DNA of 64,000 bases, taken from assembly GCA_016704435.1 (NCBI GenBank), contig JADJAB010000002.1:248001-312000 (forward strand), read 5' to 3'. The position numbers were made by a program, and so were the translations under genes. Of this stretch, positions 56,742 to 64,000 are shown piece after piece. Numbering within the stretch: position 1 is the first letter of the stretch; each line of letters starts with the position of its first letter. This DNA is from Rhodobacter sp. (lineage in GTDB: Bacteria; Pseudomonadota; Alphaproteobacteria; Rhodobacterales; Rhodobacteraceae). The notes beneath the pieces were generated by a model. The model saw only the letters and a list, made by a program, of their open reading frames with translations, was not told the origin of the DNA and ran no database searches.

Positions 56742-57551
56742 TCATTTGCCCATGCCGGCGGTCTCGGAGCCGGAGCGGGTGAGGTAGTAGGCGATGAGGA
56801 TGGGAAGGAAGGTCGCCACGAAAACCATGATGGCGACGACGTTGGTCACCGGGCGCTGGCGCGGGCGCACCAGTTCGTTCAGCATCCAGATCGGCAGGGT
56901 GGATTGCTGGCCTGCGGTGAAGGTGGTGACGATGACCTCGTCGAAGGACAGCGCGAAGGCCAGCATGCCACCGGCCAGAAGGGCCGAGCCGAGGTTGGGC
57001 AAAAGGATGTGGCGGAAGGTCTGGAACCCGTTGGCGCCGAGGTCCAGCACGGCCTCGATCATCGAGCCGGACAGGCGGCGGAACCGGGCGACGGCGTTGT
57101 TGTAGACGACGACGACGCAGAAGGTCGCGTGACCCAGGACGATGGTCCAGGTGGAGAACGGGATGTCCATGATCCCGAAGGCCGAGCGCAGCGACATGCC
57201 GGTGATCACGCCGGGCAGCGCGATCGGCAGGATGATCAGCAAGGACAGCTGGTCACGGCCGAAGAACCGCGCGCGCGCCATGGCGGCGGCGACCAGGGTG
57301 CCGAGGATCAGCGCCAGAACGGTCGAGATGACGGCCACCTTCAGCGACAGGTAAAGCGGCGGCCAGATGTCGGGGCGGTCGAACCAGGCGGTGGCAAACC
57401 ATTGCGTGGTCAGGCCGGGCGGCGGCCACTGGTAGGTCCGCTCCTCGGTGGTGAAGGCGTAAAGGAAGATCAGCAGGATCGGCAGATGCAGGAACAGAAG
57501 CCCGCCGATGGCCGAGAGCCGGAGGGCAAGGGAGGGCCGGTCAGAGCGCAT
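56742..57551 (-). CDS. Spermidine/putrescine-type ABC transporter permease (PotC-like)
   Basis: A 269-residue inner-membrane permease: helix 1 AIGGLLFLHLPILLIFLYAF, then SLKVAVISTVLALILGTLVA, the EAA-loop EAVLDLGANGFQTFRHILLP and the final helix NVVAIMVFVATFLPILIAYY. The start overlaps the PotB-like stop by 11 bp. Confidence 0.93.
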   Translation of the reverse strand: MRSDRPSLALRLSAIGGLLFLHLPILLIFLYAFTTEERTYQWPPPGLTTQWFATAWFDRPDIWPPLYLSLKVAVISTVLALILGTLVAAAMARARFFGRDQLSLLIILPIALPGVITGMSLRSAFGIMDIPFSTWTIVLGHATFCVVVVYNNAVARFRRLSGSMIEAVLDLGANGFQTFRHILLPNLGSALLAGGMLAFALSFDEVIVTTFTAGQQSTLPIWMLNELVRPRQRPVTNVVAIMVFVATFLPILIAYYLTRSGSETAGMGK

Positions 57552-58597
57552 CGAAAGCCCCCGCGCGTTTGGCCAGCGTCAGGTAGACCAGCATGATCAG
57601 GATGGGCACGACGGCGAAGGCGGCGGCCAGCGGGATGTTCCCGGCGGTGCCCTGCGCGGATAGACCGCCAGGCCGATGAAGAAGGCCGAGGTGCCGATGA
57701 TCTGCGGGATGATGTAGTCGCCCAGCGTCAGCGAGAAGGTGAAGATCGACCCCGCGATCACCCCCGGCAGCGCCAGCGGAAAGATCACCTTCCAGAAGGT
57801 CTGGCGGCGGGTGGCGCCGAGGTCGGCGCTGGCCTCCAGCATCGAGGTCGGCACCCGCTCCAGTGCGGCCTGCATCGGCAGGATCATGTAGGGCAGCCAG
57901 ACATAGACGAAGACCGCGAAAGTGCCGATCGGCGAGGTGGACAGCGGAGTTGCCGCCGACCGGGGATGGACAGCCACGCCGTCGAGCAGCAACGATGATG
58001 CAGCTGCTCCGACACCCAGGTGAGGATGCCCTCCTTGGCGAGGATCAGCTTCCAGGCATAGACCTTGACCAGATAGCTCGACCACAGCGGCATCATCACG
58101 CCGAGATAGAACAGCGCCTTCCATTTGCCGCGCGCATAGCGGGCCGCGAAATAGGCAATGGGAAAGGCGAGGATGGCGGAGGCAAGCGTCACCGCCGCGG
58201 CCATCACGACGGTGCGCATGATGATGTCGAGGTTCTGGGCCGGCAGCAGTTCGCCATAGGTCTTCAGCGTGACCTCTTGCTTCACTACGCCGGAGAACTC
58301 GTCGATCGAGTAGAAGCTTTGCAGCAGCAGCGCGACAAGAGAGCCCAGATAGACCACGCCCAGCCAGATCAGCGGCGGGCTGACCAGCAGCACCAGCAGC
58401 AGGTTGGGCCGCCGCCAGATCAGCGCGGTCCAGCGATCGGCAAAGCCGCGGGGCGGAAGGACAGGGGGGGGGGGGGGCCCCGGGGCCGGGCGGGGGGCGG
58501 GGGGGCGGGGGGGCGGGCGGGCGGGGGGGGGGGGGGGGCGTGGGGGGGGGGGGTGGGCAGCGCCACGGCCCGACAAGGTGGCAACGCGGGACATCAT
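57541..58597 (-). CDS. Spermidine/putrescine-type ABC transporter permease (PotB-like), badly corrupted
   Basis: Permease with PLIWLGVVYLGSLVALLLQS, LAFPIAYFAARYARGKWKAL, VYVWLPYMILPMQAALERVP and EASADLGATRRQTFWKVIFP (EAA-loop). Three kinds of damage are visible: about 95 nearly pure G bases (58464-58558) near the N-terminus; several frame changes in 57940-58010, where fragments of family sequence (EQLH, LLLDGVA, WLSIPG, VGGNS, LSTSPIG) lie in different frames; and an indel near 57660, after which QGTAGNIPLAAAFAVVPILI and the end at 57541 are in another frame. The start at 58597 overlaps PotA by 4 bp. The gene is probably intact in the organism. Confidence 0.82.
58464..58558. other. Nearly pure G tract, likely assembly artefact
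   Basis: Ninety-five bases with no A, two T and scattered C, otherwise G. It interrupts the conserved 5' part of the PotB-like gene with an implausible proline/arginine-rich segment. Two-colour sequencing chemistry reports no signal as G, which is one ready explanation. Confidence 0.85.
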
Positions 58598-59579
58598 GCG
58601 CCCCCCATCAGGTGCAGCGCCCCGGGGTCGAAGGCGATGGCGGCGGTGCTGCCTTCGGCGGGAACCGGCTGGCCGGCGGGAATGAGGGCCGCGATCTCGG
58701 TGCCCTGCGCGCTCAGCACCACACGGGTGCCGGACCCGAGGTAGCGCAGCGCCGTGACGGTGCCGGAGACCGGGCCGGTGGCGGCGAGGCGGGTTGCCTC
58801 GGGGCGAAGCGAAGCCCATTCGGCGGGTCCGCCCAGCGCCTGGGTAAGCGCAGGCGGCAACACGTTGGACGAGCCGACGAAATCGGCGACGAAGCGGGTC
58901 GCGGGGCGGTCGTAGATCTCTTGCGGCGTGCCGATCTGGGCGATGCCGCCTTCGTTGAAGATGGCCAGGTGGTCGGCCATCGACAGCGCCTCGTTCTGGT
59001 CATGGGTAACGAAGACGAACGTGATGCCCAGCTTTGCTGCAAGGCCTTCAACTCGTCCTGCATCGCCTCGCGCAGTTTCAGATCCAGCGCGCCAAGCGGT
59101 TCGTCCAAGAGCAGGACACGCGGCTCGTTCACCAGCGCACGGGCCAGTGCCACGCGCTGGCGCTGGCCGCCCGACAGTTGCGCGGGCTTGCGGTCGCCGT
59201 AGCCTTCCAGATGCACCAGCGCCAGCATCTCTTCGGCGCGGGCAAGGCGCGCTCTGCGGCCCATGCCCTTGACCATCAGCCCGTAGGCGACGTTGTCGCG
59301 CACGTTGAGGTGCGGAAACAGCGCATAGTCCTGGAACACGGTGTTGACGTTGCGCAGATGCGGCGGCACCGCCGAGACATCCTCGCCGAAGATGCGGATC
59401 GCGCCGGCCGTCGGCTGCTCGAACCCCGAGATCAGCCGCAGGCAGGTGGTCTTGCCCGATCCCGACGGCCCCAGCATCGCGAAGAACGATCCCTCGGCGA
59501 TGGTCAGGTCCACCCGATCCACGGCCTTGACCGGGCCGAAGTGGCGGGAGACGGAACGGAATTCGACAGCAGCGGTCAT
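58594..59579 (-). CDS. Spermidine/putrescine-type ABC transporter ATPase (PotA-like), frameshifted
   Basis: ATPase subunit: Walker A GPSGSGKTT (37-45), signature QLSGGQRQRVALARALV, Walker B VLLLDEPLGALDLKLR, and a C-terminal TOBE-type domain (VSGTVTALRYLGSGTRVVLS). The frame breaks at the TTT of 59033-59035 (plus strand): adding one base restores LKALQQKLGITFVFVTHDQN. The start at 59579 is MTAAVEFRSVSRHFGPVKAV. It overlaps the PotB-like start by 4 bp. Confidence 0.9.
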
Positions 59580-59641
59580 GCGCGCCTTTCGACAATGGAG
59601 GAATGCCGCCCGACCCGGCCGGGACGGGCGCAGGAAGTGCC

Positions 59642-59668
59642 GACCCGAGGCCGCATGGCCTCGGGGTC
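59642..59668 (-). terminator. Hairpin between potD-like and potA-like genes
   Basis: GACCCGAGGCC, loop GCAT, GGCCTCGGGGTC, with one bulge. It lies 11 nt past the binding-protein stop with no U-tract. Such hairpins after a binding-protein gene usually stabilise its mRNA or reduce read-through, giving more binding protein than transporter. Confidence 0.55.
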
Positions 59669-59679
59669 GCGCATCCGGT

Positions 59680-60831
59680 TCAGCGGCCGCCGATCACGCC
59701 GATGTAGTCGCTGACCCAGCGATAATAGGGCACGCAGTCGCCCGCCGGGCAGGATGAGACCGGGGTGGTCCAGAACCGGATCCGGTCGAAATCGTCCATC
59801 CCGTTCGCCGTGCAGCTTTCCGCCGTCGCCATGCCGCGGCCGTCGGTACAGGCGGCCGGCACCGAGGGGTTGGCCCCGAACCAGACCGACAGGTCGGCCT
59901 GCAGGTTCGACGACAGCGAATGCTCCATCCACATGTAGGCGCAGTTCGGGTTGGCCGCGTCGACATGCATCATCGTGGTGTCGGCCCAGCCGGTGGCCCC
60001 CTCCTGCGGGATGGTCGAGGCGATGGGCTGGCCCTCGCCCTTCAGGAGATTCACCTGGAACGGCCAGGATCCCGAGGCGACCACGCCCTCGTTCTTGAAG
60101 TCGTCCATCTGGATGAAGGCGTCGTGCCAGTAGCGGCTGACCAGCGTGCGCTGCACGCGCAAGAGGTCCAGCGCGGCCTTGTACTGGTCCTCGTTCAGCT
60201 CGTAGGGCGAGGTGATCCCCAGTTCCGGCTTGTGGAACATCAGGTATTGCGCGGCATCGGCGATGTGGATCGGGCCGTCATAGGCCTGCACCCGGCCCTT
60301 GTTCGACTTGCCGTCGGGCAGGTCCATCTCCTCGAACACCACGTTCCACGAGGTCGGCGGCTCGGCGAAGACGTTGGTGTTGTACATCAGCACGTTCGGC
60401 CCCCACATGTAGGGCACGCCGTAATGCACGCCGTCGACGGTGAACCAGGGCGCGTCCTTCAGCCGGTCGTCGACCGTGGACCATGACGGAATCAGGTCGG
60501 TGTTGACCGGTTGCACCCGATCGCCCGCCACCAGACGCAAGCTGGCGTCGCCCGAGGCAGTGACCAGATCGAAGCCGCCTTCGTTCATCAGCGCCACCAT
60601 CTCGTCGGAGGTGTTCGCGGTCTTGACGTTCACCTTGCAGCCGCTGGCCGTCTCGAACTTGGTGACCCAGTCGAAGGCGGCGTCGGTCTCGCCGCGCTCG
60701 ATATAGCCGGGCCAGGCGACGATGTTCACCTGCCCCTCGCCGGGGCCGATCTCGGTCATCTGCGCAAGTGCCGGGGAAAGGCCGGTAACGACGCCAAGCG
60801 CCGTGGTGGCCATGAGCTTCATGGTCTTCAT
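59680..60831 (-). CDS. Spermidine/putrescine-type ABC transporter substrate-binding protein
   Basis: A 383-residue periplasmic protein with a signal peptide (MKTMKLMATTALGVVTGLSP, cleavage near ALA-QM). It has GQVNIVAWPGYIERGETDAA, the PotD-like VAWPGYIE motif, SDEMVALMNEGGFDLVTASG and YGVPYMWGPNVLMYNTNVFA. Four or more cysteines in the C-terminal part (AACTDGRG, ESCTANG, SSCPAGDC) may form disulphides. First gene of the operon. Confidence 0.9.
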   Translation of the reverse strand: MKTMKLMATTALGVVTGLSPALAQMTEIGPGEGQVNIVAWPGYIERGETDAAFDWVTKFETASGCKVNVKTANTSDEMVALMNEGGFDLVTASGDASLRLVAGDRVQPVNTDLIPSWSTVDDRLKDAPWFTVDGVHYGVPYMWGPNVLMYNTNVFAEPPTSWNVVFEEMDLPDGKSNKGRVQAYDGPIHIADAAQYLMFHKPELGITSPYELNEDQYKAALDLLRVQRTLVSRYWHDAFIQMDDFKNEGVVASGSWPFQVNLLKGEGQPIASTIPQEGATGWADTTMMHVDAANPNCAYMWMEHSLSSNLQADLSVWFGANPSVPAACTDGRGMATAESCTANGMDDFDRIRFWTTPVSSCPAGDCVPYYRWVSDYIGVIGGR

Positions 60832-60944
60832 CGGAGACTCCCTCTGGGGTTTGCCCGCAAAGGCGGGACGCCGGTTGTCCGGTCGTTGGCTGCCAGCCTA
60901 GGCCGTGGCGCTGACTTCGCAATAACAAAACGCGGATGCGCGGT

Positions 60945-60959
60945 ATCGGAAAAACCGAT
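60945..60959. promoter_or_regulatory. LysR-type T-N11-A palindrome upstream of the polyamine operon
   Basis: ATCGG-AAAAA-CCGAT, a perfect inverted repeat with T-N11-A spacing, 114 bp upstream of the binding-protein start and 73 bp before the CAP gene start. It is a plausible binding site of the LysR protein encoded at 61501-62403. Confidence 0.5.
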
Positions 60960-61031
60960 GGCAAATCGAACAATGCTTTGGCGCAGAGTCATGTTATGCT
61001 GCCTTGCAGGCGGCAGCAGGGAGAGCGGGCG

Positions 61032-61499
61032 ATGAAGCATCTGGCTTTGGCGGTGGTTCTGGCGGCGGGGCTTTTCCCGGGCACGGCGCTGGCCTGCACG
61101 GTTCCCGCTGGCGCGAAAGCGATGGAATCGGGGCTGATCGACTGGATCAACGGCGCGCGGGCGCAAAAGGGGCTGGCCCGGCTGAAACCCTCGGGCAAGC
61201 TGGACAAGGCGGCCGACGCGCATGCCTGCGACATGGCCAGCCGCGGCTTCTTCAGCCACAAGGGCCCCGGCGGGCCGACCCTGCAGAAGCGGCTGAAGAC
61301 GGCGGGCTACCGGTTTTCGGCGGCGGTCGAGAACATCGGCAAGAGCCGCAAGGCCAGTGCCGACACCGCGGCGGGTATCTGGCGCAATTCGTCGGCACAT
61401 TGGGCGAACATCCTGAATCCGTCGATCCGCGACATCGGCGTGGCGGTGGCGACGGACGGGTCGAACGTCTACTACGTCTTCGTCGGCGGATCGCAGTAG
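61032..61499 (+). CDS. CAP domain (SCP/PR-1) secreted protein
   Basis: 155 residues with a signal peptide (MKHLALAVVLAAGLFPGTAL, cleavage near ALA-CT). The CAP domain has WINGARAQKGLARLKPSGKL, AADAHACDMASRGFFSHKGP, ENIGKS and SIRDIGVAVATDG. Bacterial CAP proteins are secreted and mostly of unknown function. Convergent with the LysR gene (stop 61501). Confidence 0.88.
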   Translation: MKHLALAVVLAAGLFPGTALACTVPAGAKAMESGLIDWINGARAQKGLARLKPSGKLDKAADAHACDMASRGFFSHKGPGGPTLQKRLKTAGYRFSAAVENIGKSRKASADTAAGIWRNSSAHWANILNPSIRDIGVAVATDGSNVYYVFVGGSQ

Positions 61500-61500
61500 G

Positions 61501-62403
61501 TCACCGGCTGGCGATCGCCGACTGGGCCGAGCGGACGAAGTTGTGCGCCGGCCCCGACAGCGGCGCGCCCCGCCGCCAGGCCAGGCCGACCTGCACCGAG
61601 GGAAGATCGCCCGAGACATCGCGGATCTCGATCCGGTCGCCTTCCAGCGACCAGGGCCGGTAGACCAGCGACGGCAGGATCGCCAGCCCCGCCCCGGTGG
61701 CGACCAGCGACCGCACCGCCTCGACACTGCGGGTGCGGAAGGCGATTTCGGGTTTCACCGGCAGGGCCGCGGTCAGGCGGCGGGTCGATTCCTCGATCTC
61801 GTCCACCATCAGCTGGATCAGGGGCTGGCCCGCCACATCCTCCAGCGCGATCGCCTCTTGCTGCGCCAAGGGGTGGCCCAGCGGCAGCCACAGCCGATAG
61901 GGCGACACCAGCAGCGTCTCGACATGCAGCGCCATGCGGTCCTTGACCGATGAGGTCAAGAGGACGGCCACGTCCAGCTCGCCGCCGATCAGGAGGTGCT
62001 GCAGGTAGTCGCCGTTATCCTCGGTCACGTTCAGATCGACCTGCGGATGGGCGCGGCGAAAGCGGCTGAGGATGTCGGACAACACATAGCCCGCCACCAG
62101 CGAGGTGACGCCCAGGCTAAGCCGGCCGCGGGCGGTTTCCTCTTCGTCGCGAAAGGCCGAGCGGGCGGTGGCGACATCGGCCAGGATCTGGCGGGCGTGG
62201 CGCAGGAAGGCGCTGCCCTTGTGGGTAATCTCCAGCCCCCGCGCCATGCGGTCGAAAAGGGTGACGCCCAGATCATCCTCCAGCGCGCGAATCGCCTCGG
62301 TCACCGAAGACTGGCTGATCGACAGCGCGCGGGCCGCGCCGGTGACCGATCCGGCCTCGGCGGCGGCAATGAAGAACTGCAGCTGGCGCAGCGTGAAGGC
62401 CAT
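61501..62403 (-). CDS. LysR family transcriptional regulator
   Basis: A 300-residue LysR regulator: N-terminal helix-turn-helix (MAFTLRQLQFFIAAAEAGSV, TGAARALSISQSSVTEAIRA) and a C-terminal effector domain with SLVATGAGLAILPSLVYRPW. Start at 62403. A matching T-N11-A palindrome at 60945-60959 lies in the divergent spacer before the polyamine operon, so it may control that operon; this is inference from proximity. Confidence 0.9.
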   Translation of the reverse strand: MAFTLRQLQFFIAAAEAGSVTGAARALSISQSSVTEAIRALEDDLGVTLFDRMARGLEITHKGSAFLRHARQILADVATARSAFRDEEETARGRLSLGVTSLVAGYVLSDILSRFRRAHPQVDLNVTEDNGDYLQHLLIGGELDVAVLLTSSVKDRMALHVETLLVSPYRLWLPLGHPLAQQEAIALEDVAGQPLIQLMVDEIEESTRRLTAALPVKPEIAFRTRSVEAVRSLVATGAGLAILPSLVYRPWSLEGDRIEIRDVSGDLPSVQVGLAWRRGAPLSGPAHNFVRSAQSAIASR

Positions 62404-62462
62404 GGCGCGATTGGTGCATGGCCTTGCCGCGTTGCGCAAGGGCGTGGCGGCGAGGTGGCCGC

Positions 62463-63070
62463 CTAGTCCGGGCAATGCGCCGCGGCATAGGCCTTGACCG
62501 CCGCGCCAAGGCGCCAGGCGCGAGAGCGGTCTTCAAGGGAATGGCTGGGCGGCGCCACATATTTCGCCGACTGGGCGCGGTAGCGGTAGAGGCTGAACCC
62601 GTCCAGCGGCTGCGACAGGAAGGCCTCGTCAAAGGACATCTGTTCCGGCAGGTTGCGCAGGGTCGGAACGCCCGGACCCGCTTTCGGAATCAGGTGCAGG
62701 TCCGTCAACGGATCGAGGTCATCGGGATCAGGCGGAGTGTCGGGAAAGATCACCGCCACATCGCGCAGGTCGATTGTCTGGTGGAGGGTTTCGACATCGC
62801 CTTGCCGGAATGCCGAGGTTTCCCGGATATGAAGCATGCAGCCGTCGATCTCGATCACATGGGTAACCGCAAGGTCGGCCCGTAGGAAGGCAGGTCCGAA
62901 AACGGCTGGCCCGGCGCGGTGGTGTAAAGCGACAGCGTGCGGATCGCGGCGGCATCGGCTGCGGCATCCTGCGCCGGAGAAGGCGTTGGAAGGCCCAGCG
63001 CCACGGCGGCTGCAATTGAAAAGGGGGCGAGACGGTTCAAGCCCGCAAGGCCTTGGGCAGCGCCGCGCAA
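62463..63070 (-). CDS. Secreted protein of unknown function, frameshifted
   Basis: A signal-peptide-like start (LAPFSIAAAVALGLPTPSPA before QDAAADAAAIR) is followed by TLSLYTTAPGQPFSDLPSYG, then in another frame ADLAVTHVIEIDGCMLHIRE and FSLYRYRAQSAKYVAPPSHS to a C-terminus KAYAAAHCPD. A missing base in the GGG/CCC run at 62879-62881 explains the break. The start could be ATG 63070 (overlapping the GAF gene by 34 bp) or TTG 63040, where TTGA overlaps its stop. I recognise no domain. Confidence 0.6.
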
Positions 63071-63480
63071 AGGGCGGGCTGCGCGGTGGCGACCAGCGCC
63101 TGGTAGGCGGCCAGCCTTTCGGGCGTGAAATGCCCGGCCTCGGCCAGGATGTTGACGGTGCCGATGACCGGGCCAGCGCCGTCGTGAACCGGGATGTTGA
63201 TGCAGGAGCCAAGGCCCAGCGACACGATCAGCGCATGGTCGAAGAAGTATTTCGCGAATTCGGGCGGGGTGTTGGCGACAAAGGTCCGGCGGCCCGCGAT
63301 GCAGTGGTCGTGCCAGCCGTCGCGCTCCATCGGCTTGGTGCCGGAGACGGGGTATTCGGCGGGCAGCGAGGTGTAGACCCGGCGAAACAGCGCCGCCCCT
63401 TCATCCAGCGCGGTGACAGTGAACAGCCGCGTGCCAAGGGCGGCGCAATCGGCGTGCAGGCGGGCGAAGATATCGGTCAT
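63037..63480 (-). CDS. GAF domain protein
   Basis: A 147-residue protein that is essentially one GAF domain: RLFTVTALDEGAALFRRVYT, ERDGWHDHCIAGRRTFVANT, LGLGSCINIPVHDGAGPVIG. GAF domains bind small ligands or flavins; the ligand here is unknown. It starts 4 bp inside the HPP/CBS gene stop and ends overlapping the next gene, so the three are coupled. Confidence 0.82.
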   Translation of the reverse strand: MTDIFARLHADCAALGTRLFTVTALDEGAALFRRVYTSLPAEYPVSGTKPMERDGWHDHCIAGRRTFVANTPPEFAKYFFDHALIVSLGLGSCINIPVHDGAGPVIGTVNILAEAGHFTPERLAAYQALVATAQPALCAALPKALRA

Positions 63481-64000
63481 GCGGGTTCCTCCATGCGGAC
63501 CTTGCGCGCCATCAGGGCGATCAGGTCGGATCGGGTGATGATGCCGACCAGCTTGCCGCCCTCGACGATCGGCACGCTTTGCTGGCGGCCGTCGGAGATC
63601 AGCGCCAGCAGCTCGGCCAGGCCGGCCTCGGGCGGCAGGGTGACGACCGGGGCGGCCAGGTCGACGGCGGTCAGCGCGGAATCGGCGGCGATCAGGTTGC
63701 GGTCCAGGATCAGCCCGGCCAGCGATCCGTCCTCGCGCTGCACCGGCAGGGTATTGAACCGGTAGTGCATGAAGGCGGCGGCGATCTCGGGCTCCGGCGT
63801 GTCGGGGGCCACGGTGACGACATCGCGCGACATCACGTCGGCGGCGGACAGGGCGCCAAGGTGGCGGGCGGTGGCCTCGGCCTCGGCGGCCTCCAGCGCG
63901 CGGCCAAGGTCTTCGGCGCCCAGGTTGGCCGACAGGCGCAGGCGGTCGAGGATGGCCTGCAGGTCGTCGGGCAGCAGGCCGAGGCGGCGTTCGGGCGCGG
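63477..64000 (-). CDS. HPP family/CBS domain membrane protein, C-terminal part
   Basis: The gene runs off the end of the window. The visible 174 codons hold a helical linker (PERRLGLLPDDLQAILDRLR, LGRALEAAEAEATARHLG) and two CBS domains (MSRDVVTVAPDTPEPEIAAA and GKLVGIITRSDLIALMARKV). The linker-plus-CBS arrangement matches the C-terminal half of HPP transmembrane proteins. The reading frame is open at 64000; an ORF starting inside at 63836 is only an internal start. Confidence 0.7.
   Translation of the reverse strand, partial: APERRLGLLPDDLQAILDRLRLSANLGAEDLGRALEAAEAEATARHLGALSAADVMSRDVVTVAPDTPEPEIAAAFMHYRFNTLPVQREDGSLAGLILDRNLIAADSALTAVDLAAPVVTLPPEAGLAELLALISDGRQQSVPIVEGGKLVGIITRSDLIALMARKVRMEEPA

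Noticed and set aside
58464..58558. Biological low-complexity or G-quadruplex element
   Set aside because: It lies inside a conserved permease coding region next to other assembly damage; an artefact is simpler.

Overview
The window is GC-rich, densely coded DNA of a Rhodobacterales-type alphaproteobacterium, most like Paracoccus/Rhodobacter. Support comes from the alphaproteobacterial regulator TrcR, the small aa3-oxidase subunit IV, a phasin gene preceded by a PhaR-type CTGC-N3-GCAG site, a DUF1674 (SdhAF4-like) protein and copies of an intergenic repeat ending in GTATTT..CC(A/G)AGATGAAG that I recall from this order. No rRNA, tRNA, CRISPR, prophage or insertion sequence was seen.

Layout. 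1-6 kb: the translation/RNA cluster rbfA-truB-rpsO-pnp on the minus strand, split by insertions (an RTX calcium-binding protein, a DUF1643 protein, a CxxC AhpD-like protein and a secreted phosphodiester glycosidase-like protein). 6-17 kb: housekeeping genes (dapB, an RsmB-type methyltransferase, the mobA-mobB cluster, a metallo-beta-lactamase-fold hydrolase, an acyl-CoA dehydrogenase, a Sua5-type tRNA t6A enzyme, mscL). 17-29 kb: divergent LysE/Lrp and ald/Lrp pairs, a phasin, rpsU, coq9, a quinone oxidoreductase, an uncharacterised glycine-zipper protein, an RNase T2, trcR and a candidate small RNA.

29-54.5 kb is the most interesting part: an accessory catabolic island. A divergent promoter carrying two TTGTTGAACAA palindromes separates an FMN oxidoreductase plus non-pyrrolysine MttB-like methyltransferase (rightward) from a long leftward array: CocE-type hydrolase, TetR regulator, M14-type deacylase, a complete oligopeptide ABC transporter, an S9 peptidase, and finally an extra rpoN (sigma-54). 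About 80 bp past rpoN is a -24/-12 promoter that drives a second complete oligopeptide ABC transporter, a C45 acyltransferase/peptidase and a sensorless sigma-54 activator. Just past that activator a near-identical -24/-12 promoter (14 of 17 positions the same) drives an AtuA/DUF1446 plus DUF4387 pair. My reading is a two-tier cascade: TetR gates the first array, which makes a dedicated RpoN; RpoN with the linked activator then switches on the second array with positive feedback.

54.5-64 kb: a polyamine-type operon (potD-potA-potB-potC-aldehyde dehydrogenase, perhaps an NTF2-like protein) with a LysR-type T-N11-A palindrome upstream and a LysR gene nearby, a CAP-domain protein, and a minus-strand group of a HPP/CBS protein, a GAF protein and a secreted hypothetical protein.

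Data quality. At least a dozen otherwise normal genes carry single-base frame breaks, mostly at short homopolymers, and about 95 bases inside potB are almost pure G. These look like sequencing or assembly errors rather than gene decay. Frameshifted genes are listed over their full extent with the break located.
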